A stretch of 64,000 bases of DNA from Luscinia megarhynchos (taxonomy: Eukaryota; Chordata; Aves; Passeriformes; Turdidae): NCBI GenBank assembly GCA_034336665.1, contig JAPFBE010000003.1, positions 67,437,352-67,501,351 of the forward strand, given 5' to 3'. Position numbers and translations under genes: made by a program. This document shows, piece by piece, positions 27,782 through 39,400 of the stretch. Below the pieces are notes generated by a model. The model was given only the letters and a program-made list of their open reading frames with translations. It searched no databases and had not been told where the DNA came from. The stretch's first letter is position 1, and each line of letters starts with the position of its first letter.

Positions 27782-27986
27782 GGTTAGCTGTCCTGCTCTG
27801 GTCGCTCTGGGCTGTCGTTTGACTGGTTGCTGGAGACAGAGGACACACTCGAGCTCCTGACAAAACCAAACGCAGCAAGCTTAGCTGCGGGCAGCCGGGA
27901 GTAACCGGGGGGACGAAGTCCAGACGGGCAGGGCTTGGGGAGGTTGGATTTTGCAGCACTTGGACATGATCCTTTCTTGAGATCAA
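27782..27986 (-). CDS. MTUS2: MTUS2 third coding exon (67 codons, ending in an in-frame TAA just before the donor)
   Basis: This 205-base internal exon enters in phase 1. Its product starts [17 protein letters not shown] and then carries the family signature [20 protein letters not shown] followed by [11 protein letters not shown], a basic Ser-rich block known in MTUS2 and, in related form, in its paralogue MTUS1. The exon ends RPEQDS, then TAA (27786-27784), then CC and the donor GTGAGT. The human protein continues past the corresponding point (EQGRPATRS, from memory), so a stop here is unexpected. A Gln codon CAA differs from TAA by one transition. If the TAA is real and the donor is used, the transcript carries a stop upstream of later junctions and would be expected to undergo nonsense-mediated decay. 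The acceptor CTTCTTTCAG is strong. Identity is near certain; the stop needs confirmation. Confidence 0.9.
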
Positions 27987-28000
27987 CTGAAAGAAGGAAA
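27987..28000 (-). promoter_or_regulatory. MTUS2: Splice acceptor of MTUS2 third coding exon
   Basis: The minus strand reads TTTCCTTCTTTCAG before TTGATCTCAAG. It has a clean pyrimidine tract and AG. Confidence 0.88.
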
Positions 28001-28485
28001 ACGAGAGAAATCTTTGTTAAATAAATTAACTGGGAGACACTGACCATTACCTGTGTCTCCCAGCTATATAAAGGCAGTATTAAGAGTGAATACAAATTTT
28101 AATGGCTGATCAAACTGCAGTGATGTCTTATTCTTTTGCTGCATTGAAAAGATACTTGGTGGAAAAATTACAGGTCACAATCATTTTTAAAAGGTGAAAT
28201 GTGCCAAGTACCCATGGGGCATAACTCAAACTTCCAGCAAAGTAACATAGTTCAATACAGCTACAAATTTCTTTTAATGTTATCTTCTTCAATACTGTAT
28301 CCCTTTCTAATTTTATATTATTTTGTGCCAATTAAAAAAACCTCACAGAGACAAACATGCTAAGCATAACCTCCAGTTTTGGAAAGTATTGTAGACCAGC
28401 AACAATCCTCTTCAAGGACACAGGACTTTGTACTGCATCAAAGAAAACACTTCTTTGAAGTTTTTCTTTTAAATTCCACTAGCAA

Positions 28486-28491
<6 letters not shown>

Positions 28492-28517
<26 letters not shown>
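28492..28517 (+). repeat. A26 homopolymer
   Basis: Twenty-six A lie in the intron about 0.5 kb upstream of the third coding exon. No element body is recognised beside it. Confidence 0.95.
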
Positions 28518-31500
28518 TTCCCTTTTCTTGCACCAAGCCTGGGAACAAAGACATGACCTGTAAAGTCCTACTTTTTAAACATACCACTGTCCATTTCCAC
28601 TGGTGGGCTTCTCCTTATGACACCATGTGAATGACATCCACCAAGGCTCAGACAAGTGCCAGTGGCAGGTTGACAACACCTGAAGTTAGATCACAGCAGC
28701 AGCTCAGCTCACCAAACACTCATCTGCCTTCAGCTCCTGTCCTAACCTGTAGGCTGCTGCTCTTGCTCAGACAAACATTTTTAGGCATTTACAGAACACA
28801 GGTTCACAAATGTTCCTCTTTTCCTTCAAGGCCAAAAGTCCAAGATCATGGCAGTCTCGCTTTCAAGGTCAAGGACCAAAGATTAGAGTTTGCTTTTGCT
28901 TGGACACCTCAAGTGTACATAAATTTGGACAGAGCTTTTCTTCCTAGGTTTGAGAATACCAGATTCCTGTTCCTTGTGGAATCCTGAGCAGCAAAAATAC
29001 ATATTTTTGAAAAAAAATATTAACAATAATCTCCCAAACCTGATTCTAGAGTGCTTAATCAGGACCAGTGGATAGGAGACAAGGCAGCATTAAAAGCTAT
29101 CAATATATTCTGCCAGAAAAGGCCACAAAGTCACCCTTTTTCCATTCTTATTCAGTGAACATTATTTGTACACTAGCCCAACACAAACTTCAAAGGAAGA
29201 AGTGAACATTCATAATATAAAGAAAAATACAAATTAACTGCACAGTAAGAATACAGTCATATTATTACAGCATTTAATTCTTTTGTAAACTATGTAGGTC
29301 ACAGCCTTATTAAATTTAATGAAGCATTTCACTTTGAGAAGACTTTAGAGAAAACATGACTAACTCCTTTGAGCAGAAAAATGTTACAGGGATTTTGAAA
29401 GATATTTGTGTACCTCATCACAATACTAATGCTAAGCTTTGTTTAACATAACTAAGCCTTTCCTTTTGCAACAGAAATAGGTGTAACACCAAGCTAAAAA
29501 GAGTTTTGTTCTCCTATAAAACACGTTTCTGTAAAGATGTAAAAAAACCTCTCTCCTGGCTTAATGAATAAAACAATTTATATACTCCAGGCTCTTCAAA
29601 ATGCATTTTTGTACCCACTTTTCCCAGGTTGAGCCCTTTATTAAGACTCAAGGAGATGGATGTCTGCAGCACCTTTGCCAGCCCAGAGAAGCACATGCTG
29701 TGCAGAGCAAGCCAAACAAAAATAACAAATATCTATAGTGAGTAATAAAAGGCTGCTAAAATCCCCTTTCACTTTTCTGGCACCAGCAGAGGCAATTTCG
29801 GACTATGATGCTGAATGGCTTCATTTGGATATTGTGAAGAGGGGCTCAGAGGTAGCCATGGCTTCCAGGTGCAGGTGAAGGGCAGAGCAGGCACAGAGAA
29901 GAGAGGCAGTGAGGTCACCGTGAGTTTACTGCAGGTTTGTGCAGTGCTGCTTTGGCAGTGGTCTGCTACAGCTGATTTGTGGCTGCAAAGCACCCAGACT
30001 TCCTCCAAAGCCAAGACCTCTTCCCTACCCACTGCAAAATCCTCCATGTGCTGCAGCAATGACAGGACCAAGCCCAGGCACCCTCCAGATCTGAAGCCAA
30101 GACAAGTGCTGGTGGTAAGGAGCCTGCCCAGCTCAGTGGCAGCAGGGAGAAGGTATGGGGCTGTCTCTCATGGGGGTTTTACAAGTTTCCAAAATATGCA
30201 CCTGGACTACATAAGCTGAGATTTCATTTTCTTAAGCATCTCTGCAAATTGAGGTGGAGGGAGAGATACTTCCATTTCACAGCAACAAACTATAAATATC
30301 TCAGACTTCCTGCAACAAGATAGGGGAAATTCCACTGGGGGAGCTGGGATAAAGTTAGAAATGGCTTTGTTCAAAAAGCAGTTCAAATGTGCTTGGCCTA
30401 GGGCAGTGTGGCTCACCTGAGACTCCCAGGTCCCCAGCTCAAGCCCAGGGATGCCCACATCAAAGCCCCAGACTGACTGTTCTCTGCAGTCTGTGACCAA
30501 GTACCATGAGTGTCACTGAAGAAGAATTTCCTTAAAACCAAAAGGGGTTTTTTTGGTGACAAACTGCCCAACCATCTTTACCTTTTCCTCAAAATCATTC
30601 CTCCAGACTTGAGCAGAGGATTCAGTGGTTTTTTCTCATACTTTTTTTGAATGTTTCTAGTTTATTACTTCAATTCCAATTCCCCTAAACTAACAATACT
30701 TTGTATCTTGAATTCATCATCATCCTTAAATTATTTTTCCACCTCTCCTCTTCATAATCCAGTTCTCCTGTACCTGAGGGCAGGACATTATCCTCATTAG
30801 AGATGCATTCAAATCCTTAAAGCTAAGTAATTTTGTGTATTCTTTCTCATTAAAATACATGAGACACCAGCCTATTGTACGTATTTTCTGTTCTAAACTT
30901 CATCAGGTTTTCTCATGCATGTTTTTTGCTTTATTTCTGTTCCTTAAAAGTATAAAAGTACTCCTGCAAACAAGGTCTGGGAGTTCAAAATAAAAGTAAT
31001 TTTAACAAGCAGCTTTTATTTTAACAAAAATCTGCCAAAATAAGCTTAAAAAGTCTTTCTAGTTGTCTCGCTGCCTGAAGGTAATTATAGAATTAAGTAT
31101 TGTTGTCAGGATGCACACAAGTGATTTTATATGACACTTCAAGCTGTTCCCATCCAGAAACATAAAAACATTTTGAGTTAGGGACTGATTGACACAACTA
31201 GATGTGCCTGGGGAGACTTAATAAAAGTCTGAACTTCACTTCTTATGCGTCCCCACTGCACAAGAATTACATCTTCATGCACGAGTAAAAAGCAACTTTC
31301 ATGTAACTTCTCTGTGAAATTTGAAATATGTTTTAGCTGAAATGAATGAAAAATTAAAGAAATGAGTTATACAGATATATTCTTATGAAAAAACTAGCAG
31401 TTTAAAACTCCATAATTCAGGGATCCTTTGGCAAGTCTTTGTTATCTGGTCATAGGGTTTTTTTGTTTTCTTTGCTTTTTTTATTTCATTTTTTTACCAG

Positions 31501-32570
31501 AGTTTCTGTTAAAACTTTAATTATTAGATGTCATTTTCTCTCACTTACTGATGATCTGAACATCTCTATTCTCATTTCATATTGGGAAATCTGGGGTAAA
31601 AAGCTTACCTCCAATGTCACTGCATCAGTCAGAGATAATACAAGCTGAGTTAACCCAGCTCAGAGTTAAAGCAAACACTGGTATCTTTGCAGATTTAAAA
31701 CAAACCACACAAGTGAGAACACTGTTCTGCTGTCACTACCTTTGTGGTCTCCCTGTACAGACGTAACTCCTCTCCAAACAAGAGCTGAGGAAAGGGGCTT
31801 TAAAACAGAGGCTTTAATGATTTACACCTGAACAGCATTGAGCCCAGCTGCTGGATGGTCTCTCACCCAAATACTGTCAAGCCTGGGACAGTTCAGTTCC
31901 AAAGGCCAAACAGTTGTGGCTGCTGAACATTGATTAATTCCTGATGGGTCAGTCCACCATCATATGGTAGTGAATGCTCACCTCGTCATGATTCAGATTT
32001 AAAAGCACCAAAAAACTGCTCTGTGCCTTCCCAGCTCCCAGGCAAACCAAGGCTGCTCAGCACATTCTCAACACCCCTAGAACTTGTCATCTCACAATTC
32101 ATTCAAGCTGCAAATGCCCATGTTCTCTTGGCAGCTAATGTGAAAAGCACAGCATCCCTCTAAACTTGCAGCACAGGAATCACCCGTGCATGAGTCTCAC
32201 TCACTGCATTTTCCACTGGCAGCCCAGAGCAGCCACAACACTTCTCTGCACTGGAGCTGCCCCTCATCTGTCCAGCAGCTGCTCAGAAGGGCTGTGGCTG
32301 TCCAGCCAGAAACAGCACTTGGCTCTCACCAGGAAGGAGGCAAGGTAGGAAGTATTTGCCTGCTCCTACACCCAGACTGCTCCACACACTGTTCTCATGG
32401 ATGACAGCTTGGTGCAACTGTCATAAAGACAGCCCTTCTAACATGGGGGGTTTATGCCTTGAAGACACAGAAACTGGAGCAGAGAGGTGGCAGATGGTGA
32501 TGTCTCAAGTAAGATGACAATGTCCTTAAAAAAACTCATGAGGAAGTGCATCCCTTTGAAACTTAATTTA

Positions 32571-32599
32571 CTTTTTCTTTCTTTTTTTTTTCTTTTTTT
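32571..32599 (+). repeat. T-rich low-complexity tract
   Basis: The tract is made of short T runs separated by single C, the (TTTTC)n style of simple repeat. Confidence 0.85.
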
Positions 32600-35089
32600 A
32601 TGAAATACAGAAAACAGAGGAAGAAAACAGAGATTGCCAACTGAAAACTCTGCAGGTTAGTGGAGGACAGAGAACATTTTCCTCTCTCAACTATTCCCTT
32701 GTCCCTCTTTCCTTAAACAGTTAAGAAGCTTACCAGTTGAAACCCAAGCACCTCAGACTGCAAGTACAGACAGGGCTGGAGCAGCAGTAAGGCAACATTT
32801 CAGGAAGTAACCTCAAAACCTCTTTTCTATCATCAAATCTAATTTACATGTTCAATTAATAGGTCACTATTAGGTTGTTTATTCCTGAGAATAAACATGA
32901 AAATAAAGCTTTTCTGCTGGGAGAAAGCTGTAAACATATTGTGGCATTTGAGATGAAATAGGTTATACATATGCAAAGACACAAATAAATGCATATATCT
33001 GTGTCTGTCCCAGGAATGAGAAATATTGCCGTCCTGATTTATGGGTAAATTCTATCTTCAATGAAAGTTGACTTGCTTAGAAATGAGAGGAGCAGCTAGA
33101 CCCTCGGGACTGACAAGTTTAATACACAGAGAGTTGATAAGCAAGTAACATTTCATTAACTCACTCTTTGAGAAAAAAATACCCTAAACACTACTGAAAA
33201 ATGTAGAATTAAGCTAAATTAATGAGTATAATTAAAGTGATGTTTTAATGATGAGATGTCTGTTATACTTTTCAAAATCAGACATTAATTCCATCAAAAT
33301 AATCAGCTAATGAATGCAAATCCTAACACATTTGCTTCAAGAAGTCTTTATTACCAAGGAAAACATATTAATATTTTACATATTATAGACCCAGTATGCT
33401 TCAATGCTTGTTTTGAATTACAAGTTTCCCATAGAAAGAACAATCTATTTACATAAAATAAACAAATATTAAGCTTTCAGAGACTCTGTGGCACCTATAA
33501 GTATGTCAAAATTCAATGACTTCCTATTTTACCTACTTTGCAGAACATTTTTTCTTACAGTCAGGCTGCTTGTCTGACCCACCTGAGGCAAAGCACCACT
33601 GAAGGAGCAGCACTGCTTAATAAGGCTTTTGCATCCAATGCCACCAATGCCCTGTATCCTAGGGATGAAGAAGGATCACTGATCCAACCACATTTTAGGC
33701 ATCGCACTTAAGAGATCACACTTGAGGGGGCACTCAACATTATTTTACTTTCTACTTGGCATAATGTAAAACTAACAAAACCTTAATGCACATATAACAC
33801 TTGCAGTCCATCACAGCAGTTCAGGGATTTAATTATCAATTACTTCAGAGTCAGTTTTATGAGGATTAGTACTATACATGGGCCAAACCACTCAGCTTAT
33901 CAGTGCTGCTAACCAGACTGCTGCATTATGAATGGCATGGCAAAGGGGAATCAAATCCTCATTATGAGGCACTGCTGCTGTCCCTGATACCGTGCCACAG
34001 CAATTTCAGTCTGAAAGCCTCTGTGGCACTGCACTTTGTCACAGGACAGCAACTGCCTAGATCCTTGCTCCATTACCTCAGGGCAGGCCTGAGATCACTA
34101 GGATTGGAAACTGGATTAAAAGCTCAGGATCAAGCTGCAAGAGATGCTGATTAGCAATCCTGAAGGCAGGCCTGGTATCCCTGACAGAAAATACCCCCAG
34201 TCCCTATCTGCTTTTGTGGAAGTCACCCAAGCTCTCACACCCCACGACACCCATTTTACTGGCTCTGCATCCCAGGTGCTGACCATATGCTCGTGCATGT
34301 CATTTGCTCATGTTTGCAAATATGACTCTACCAAAGCTGAATTTAATCCTGTTTTTCAAATAGTGCAGCAGAACCAATGATGCAGATCAAGTATGCTGCA
34401 TTTGCAGTATACATCAACATACTGCAGCTAACAGCCACATTAAAGGAAAGTGGATTGAAATGGTGTTGGGTACCTTAACATGGGTGGCTAAAAGGTGTCC
34501 AGCCCTATTATGAGCCCCTCTAATTAACAGCCCAACAGCTCTGGCATGCCAGGGGTTGCTGTCCCATCCATCCCCTCCATTGCAACCAACAACCCATCTC
34601 TGGTCTGCATGTGTGCTTTGCTGTGGATACAGGCACAGGAATCAGTTCTCTGATGCCTCTGCACTCCTATACCAGTCTTGTCCTATCTTCTGTCACCTCA
34701 GCCTCTTTCATGGGCAATTAATTCTTCTAAAAAGGAAGTATTAAAGACAAAAAGTCTGGTAAGATGACCCATAAAGTTATACATTGTTGAGAGAAAGAGC
34801 AAGTCATCTGAGGCATACAAAAAAAAAGGCTTTAGTCGAGGAAAAGGTATAAGAAAATCTTAAATGAAAAAAAAATAAAATTAATGTATAGAAACCAACA
34901 TAAGATTTCAGAGGTACACAAAAGATAAGTAAGAGGAAGTATTGAACCAAAGGAGAGCAATGAAAAATACTTTGCAACAGAATAAGGTACTGCAGAGAAA
35001 TGAAACACATTCTTCATCTTGCAAGGAAAATGGTAGGTGAGATGCCAGAAGTGAAAACAATGTGTCCTGAGGTGGACAGTGAAAAACTG

Positions 35090-35290
35090 GAGACATTAGC
35101 AGCCTCTCCAGAATAAGTCCTGTGTAATTTAAAATCCATAAAAACAGTCAGAGCACAAAGACCAGATAAGACACACTTTGGGGTCCTGAAAGAGATGACA
35201 GGCAGATTATTGGACTACCAGAAGTTATCTTTAATACCCTTTCTGAAACAGCAAATTATCAATAGACTAGAGAGAAACAAGCAAAATGAC
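35090..35290 (+). mobile_element. Probable ancient CR1 ORF2 fragment
   Basis: CCAGATAAGACACACTTTGG followed by GGTCCTGAAAGAGATGACAG resembles the CR1 ORF2 segment that encodes PDxxxPxVLKEM. Only about 60 bases give a persuasive match, so this is tentative. Confidence 0.4.
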
Positions 35291-37073
35291 AGGAAGGAAA
35301 TTATGGAGAGCTATGAATTAAAGTTGACCTCCAAAGCAGATAAGATCCAAAAAATAACCAGTGATAAAAAAATAATTTATTTTTAAAAATAACAAAAAAA
35401 GCCTTTTGAGAAATATGAAGCTGTTATGAAATACAACCTTAGTGGAAAGGAATCACAGTAACAGCTTGTCCATTTTATTTAATGTATAATTCTCATGTTC
35501 TGGCTTTTTAAAAGGCAGTACTACAGACAAAAAATGGGACTGATAAGCTGATCCTCTTTAGATTTTAGGATGTCACATAACATAGGAAGACAGTAATTAA
35601 TGCATGCAAGACATGTATTAATTATGTATGGATTAAAAGTGGCTAAGTAAAAGTCATGTCTGCTAGCATCAATGGGGCAGGATAATGTGGATAATGGATG
35701 GGTGATGGATGAATAAAAATAAAGAATGTGTTCATTTCTGAGGATCAGAAAAAAACATTTATTTGATAATAAGTCCTATTTGCATTTTCTCTTGTATCTA
35801 TCTCCCAAACTGGTTCCTATAACACAAGGGCTTACCCTACACATATCCTGAACTCACAGTCTCTTGCAGTTTCATTTAAATGGAAATTATGATCCAATTA
35901 CTCTCTCCACCTGTATTCCTGTGTTCAGTGCTGACTGAACTCAAGTCACAGGCTGAACTGGTATTTACAACCCAGCCTGCATTCTTGGGGTGTCTCAGAA
36001 GTCACATACAGGTGAGTTTGGGCAGCTAATGGCATCAGCACAGGTAAACCTCAGATGCAGGGTCAGATAGTCAAGGACACTGGCAGGAGGCACTGTATTA
36101 CAGAGAACCTTGATTTTCTGATAAACCCCAAATCCTGTCAATGTGTATTGCACTGCAGCAGTCTGGCTTTCAGAGGCACCAAGATCTCATACTGAAGGTT
36201 TTTATAAATAGTTTTTCATGAACAGGCTAAATAAGCATACATCAGAAGGCATTCCCTCCTGGGGCAAGAGGAGGGATCATATCACCTTAAGTAATTAACT
36301 AACTTTAGACCTTGTGACTATTTTAAAAAATCTCTGCAGCATTCTAGGCTGTTAAAGTCGCTACATTTCACTCTGGCAATGAGTGATTTTCAGTTGTCTC
36401 TGAACTTGTTCCTGTTGAAATGCGCATTTTTTAAACCTCCACACTTTCCCAGGCTACTAAGGAGTGTCCTGTAGAAGTAATTACTGTCTCTTTCTTGTGA
36501 CATTGTACACTTCTCCTTCCAGCTCTTCCTGTGCTTTTCCCTCCCCTGTAATTCTGCCCAGGGTCACGCTGAGCTGGGCAGTAGCTAGAAAGAAAAATGT
36601 ATTAGAAGTGTTGTCTCCAGAGAGATGCACACCAGGGCTTCAGAGAATCAAGATCTGTGCTGGCACATTTGAACACTGCCCAGGTTTTCAGAGCACAACA
36701 TGGTAGGGAATGTCAAATCCAGACTGAATGGTGGGGTCTTCTTGATGGAAGAAAATGTCCCATTATCTTCCCCAGAACAAAACCAAAGATTTTTCAGGCA
36801 TTTACAAGGCAGAGGAAGATAAAAAAGGTGAAAAATGAGAATTATTATGGAAAACTATTCTCTTTCTTTGGCAATGACCTGCTAAACAACCTTTTCACAA
36901 GTCCCAGACTCCCTTGTCAGCTTTTCTGCAGGATAAAAAGACACACCTCAAAGAGTGCTGCTGGAGATTTGTAGCATCAGGTCAAAGTGTTGCTCATTTT
37001 GTGATTTTCTGCCTCAAAAGAAAAAGGTATCTTATTGGTGGCTACAGCAAAGGGAAAGGAAAGAGAGTTCATG

Positions 37074-37079
37074 CTTTAC
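37074..37079 (-). promoter_or_regulatory. MTUS2: Splice donor of MTUS2 second coding exon
   Basis: TTCAG|GTAAAG on the minus strand is a good donor in phase 1. The codon is completed by TT at the start of the exon at 27986, giving Val before DLKK. Confidence 0.88.
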
Positions 37080-37320
37080 CTGAAGCATCAGGATGGTAGA
37101 GGCTGGGAGCACTCGCTATTTCCCCTTGCTGATGGAGACAGCTCCCTGAGGATCTCTGACTCGCAATGAGAATCCTGCTCTTGGCAGACGGCAGCCTGGA
37201 CACTGCCCCCAGTCCCAGCTGCGGCTTCAGGATCATGGCAGATCGATAAAAGCTTGGTGGCACCTCGTAGTGAGTGTACTGTGCAGGGCAAAATTCGTCC
37301 TTCGCAGGTCTTTCCCCAAC
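37080..37320 (-). CDS. MTUS2: MTUS2 second coding exon (80 codons plus 1 base)
   Basis: This internal exon is 241 bases long, enters in phase 0 and leaves in phase 1. The product begins [10 protein letters not shown] and contains [14 protein letters not shown] followed by [19 protein letters not shown], the most strongly conserved block of the MTUS2 N-terminal half by my recollection of the human protein. It ends in SLYHPDAS. The block is basic and Ser-rich and lacks any predicted fold I can name. The acceptor is TTTTTCTCAG before 37320 and the donor is CAG|GTAAAG at 37079. It joins in frame to the exon at 41752 upstream (QE|VGE) and the exon at 27986 downstream (completing a Val codon). There are no stops or frame breaks. 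The introns on either side are 4.4 kb and 9.1 kb. Confidence 0.93.
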
Positions 37321-37335
37321 CTGAGAAAAATCATC
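37321..37335 (-). promoter_or_regulatory. MTUS2: Splice acceptor of MTUS2 second coding exon
   Basis: The minus strand reads GATTTTTCTCAG followed by GTTGGG. The pyrimidine tract is short but clear, and the AG lies exactly where the protein similarity resumes. Confidence 0.85.
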
Positions 37336-37960
37336 AACACAGGTAGTATGCAATCATATAAATATGACAATATTTATATGCAGCTCCAAATTGCTTGTAA
37401 AGGCTAAATTTCCCTCCTAGTGAATCTGGTCTTCAGAGTACTGCAAACTTTTAAAAAGTTACTATATGAATCCCTCTTCAAAAATATATGTATTCCACTA
37501 TCAATATGCAGCTACAACCAAATAAAGAATTGATGCCTTCCCCAAAAGAAAATGGACAAATGGAAGACCTTCAATTAGTGAAAATGAAGGTACTGTTAAA
37601 TCACAGAAGTAATATTATTTACAGAGGTAGGTACACTGAGATAGTGTGTAAGTGGAATTTTTATTAGAAGTTATTTAAAATATTCTTGTCCAGTTGTGAG
37701 AGAGGTTGGTTTTAACTTAGCTAAAAATAAAGCTGAAGGTTTTTAGGTACATTTTATCAGAGAAATTGTACTGCCAAATAATTTCTGTGAGAAAAATAGA
37801 ACCCCCAGTATGTTTTCTCACTGCAAAATGTTCATTGTAATCTGTGCCCTCTAGTTCCTGGAAAGAGACCTGGTTGTGGACATAAACATACTTCTCTAAC
37901 TTTTACTTTGTTGAATATTCCAAATCAGAGCTATAAAATCCATCTGCCCATGTGAATTGG

Positions 37961-37973
37961 AAAAAAAAAAAAA
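37961..37973 (+). repeat. A13 homopolymer
   Basis: Thirteen A in intron sequence, with no associated element seen. Confidence 0.9.
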
Positions 37974-39282
37974 GATTTGCAAATTTGAAACATTTACTCT
38001 TTATCACAAATAGATGCTGCTTTGTTAAAATCAGTGACAAATCTCTCAGTATTTTGATGGGCATTTACTGTAGGAACAGCAGAGTAAGTCCCAAGCTGGA
38101 AGTGTTTCCAGCTCATAGCTGGTTCATGGCACTGATGTTGCACTCGAGGAACGACCTGGTTCCATGATTCAGCCCTTGCATCTCTGTGCATTCAAGCTGG
38201 GCTCTGACTCCAACCTTTCTGTGCTGCTTCATGACTCAGGACAAGACAGCAGAGTTTTCATCTCTCACATTTGCAAAGAACTGTTTGCTCTTCTGGGTAG
38301 AGTCCAACATCTTCACCATTTTCTTATAAAATGCAATATCATCATAATGTAGAAAGGACCTATGAATATTTTTTCAGTCATCCTATTTAGGCCATGGGAA
38401 AAGAAAAAAAAAGCATAAGAAATAGGAAATCTGAGCTAAATTTGTTTAAAAATTAATCAAAAAGTGCCACAGGCTACCTAGGAAGAAATGTAACTGTCAA
38501 TTAATTAACTCTGCTGTAAGTTATGATGCATATAATATGCCAAATCAATTTCTATTTAGCAATTTATAAGCACTAGAATATACGCTTCAACATTGGCTAG
38601 AAAAGCTTTGATCCTAGCTCCTTCAAGAGCTTTAATCCTAATTTAGCAAATCTTTAATATGCTAAAAGACAAGATTGGCCTTAAACTATGAAATACAGAA
38701 TATTTGAGGCCTTTCCACAGGAACTAGGAGGGCAGATGTAACCAACATTGAGCTTTATAGTTTTGCCCTATATTTTTTCCACTGTTTGCAGTCCTATTTC
38801 CTGCCATTAGATCTTTCTCTTTTCTTTTTTTATTGTACTTCTATGACCTATTTTAAGTTAGGATGCATTTTTTGCTGTATAATATGAATGATTCTGTAGG
38901 CTTGGACTGCATATGTCAGGCTTCTTACTTTCAGCTTCTAGATATGAGATTGTTTTTCTGGATAAGCCTCAGTTATCTTCTCTCTCCCTGATAAATTTAT
39001 TTCTATCAGATAACACTATGCATACTATCATTTCATATTTAAATGAAAGTTAAACACTAATGCCAAGTATTTCATATAAGGAAAAGATAAAATCTTTTAA
39101 ATACAGAAAATAAGCATTTTTTATAAGCTGGGTCAGTTTATTCAGATCTTCTCTTACCCCATTTCTTTTTCTTTATTGACAGTACACTAGGAGTAACAGA
39201 GAAAGGCAACAGACATGGACACAAAACCAATCAATCACAAGCACAAAACCTCTTCTCAAGCTGAGAGAAGTGAGAAGGACTT

Positions 39283-39400
39283 AGAATAGAATCATTTAGA
39301 TTAGAAAAGACCCTTAAAATAATCAAGCCCATCTGAATTTGCCCAAATATCTCTCAAGAATTAGATGCTATTTTCTGAAGGTCACAGCTTTGGAAGACAT
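39283..39400 (-). mobile_element. CR1 LINE 3'-terminal fragment
   Basis: The plus strand reads AGAATAGAATCATTTAGATT followed by AGAAAAGACCCTTAAAATAA, the reverse complement of the classic avian CR1 3' end. Similarity is clear for about 55 bases and fades after about 39340, so the inner boundary is uncertain. Confidence 0.75.

Larger units (their letters stand above)
27987..37079 (-). other. MTUS2 intron between second and third coding exons
   Basis: This 9.1 kb intron is bounded by a GTAAAG donor and a TTTCAG acceptor on the minus strand. It contains an A26 run at 28492-28517, a T-rich tract at 32571-32599 and a probable ancient CR1 ORF fragment around 35090-35290. I recognise no gene in the remainder. 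Confidence 0.85.

Noticed and set aside
28631..28987. Plus-strand 118-codon open frame next to an A26 run
   Set aside because: No similarity to a known family and no splice or promoter signal. The frame sits in an MTUS2 intron on the opposite strand.
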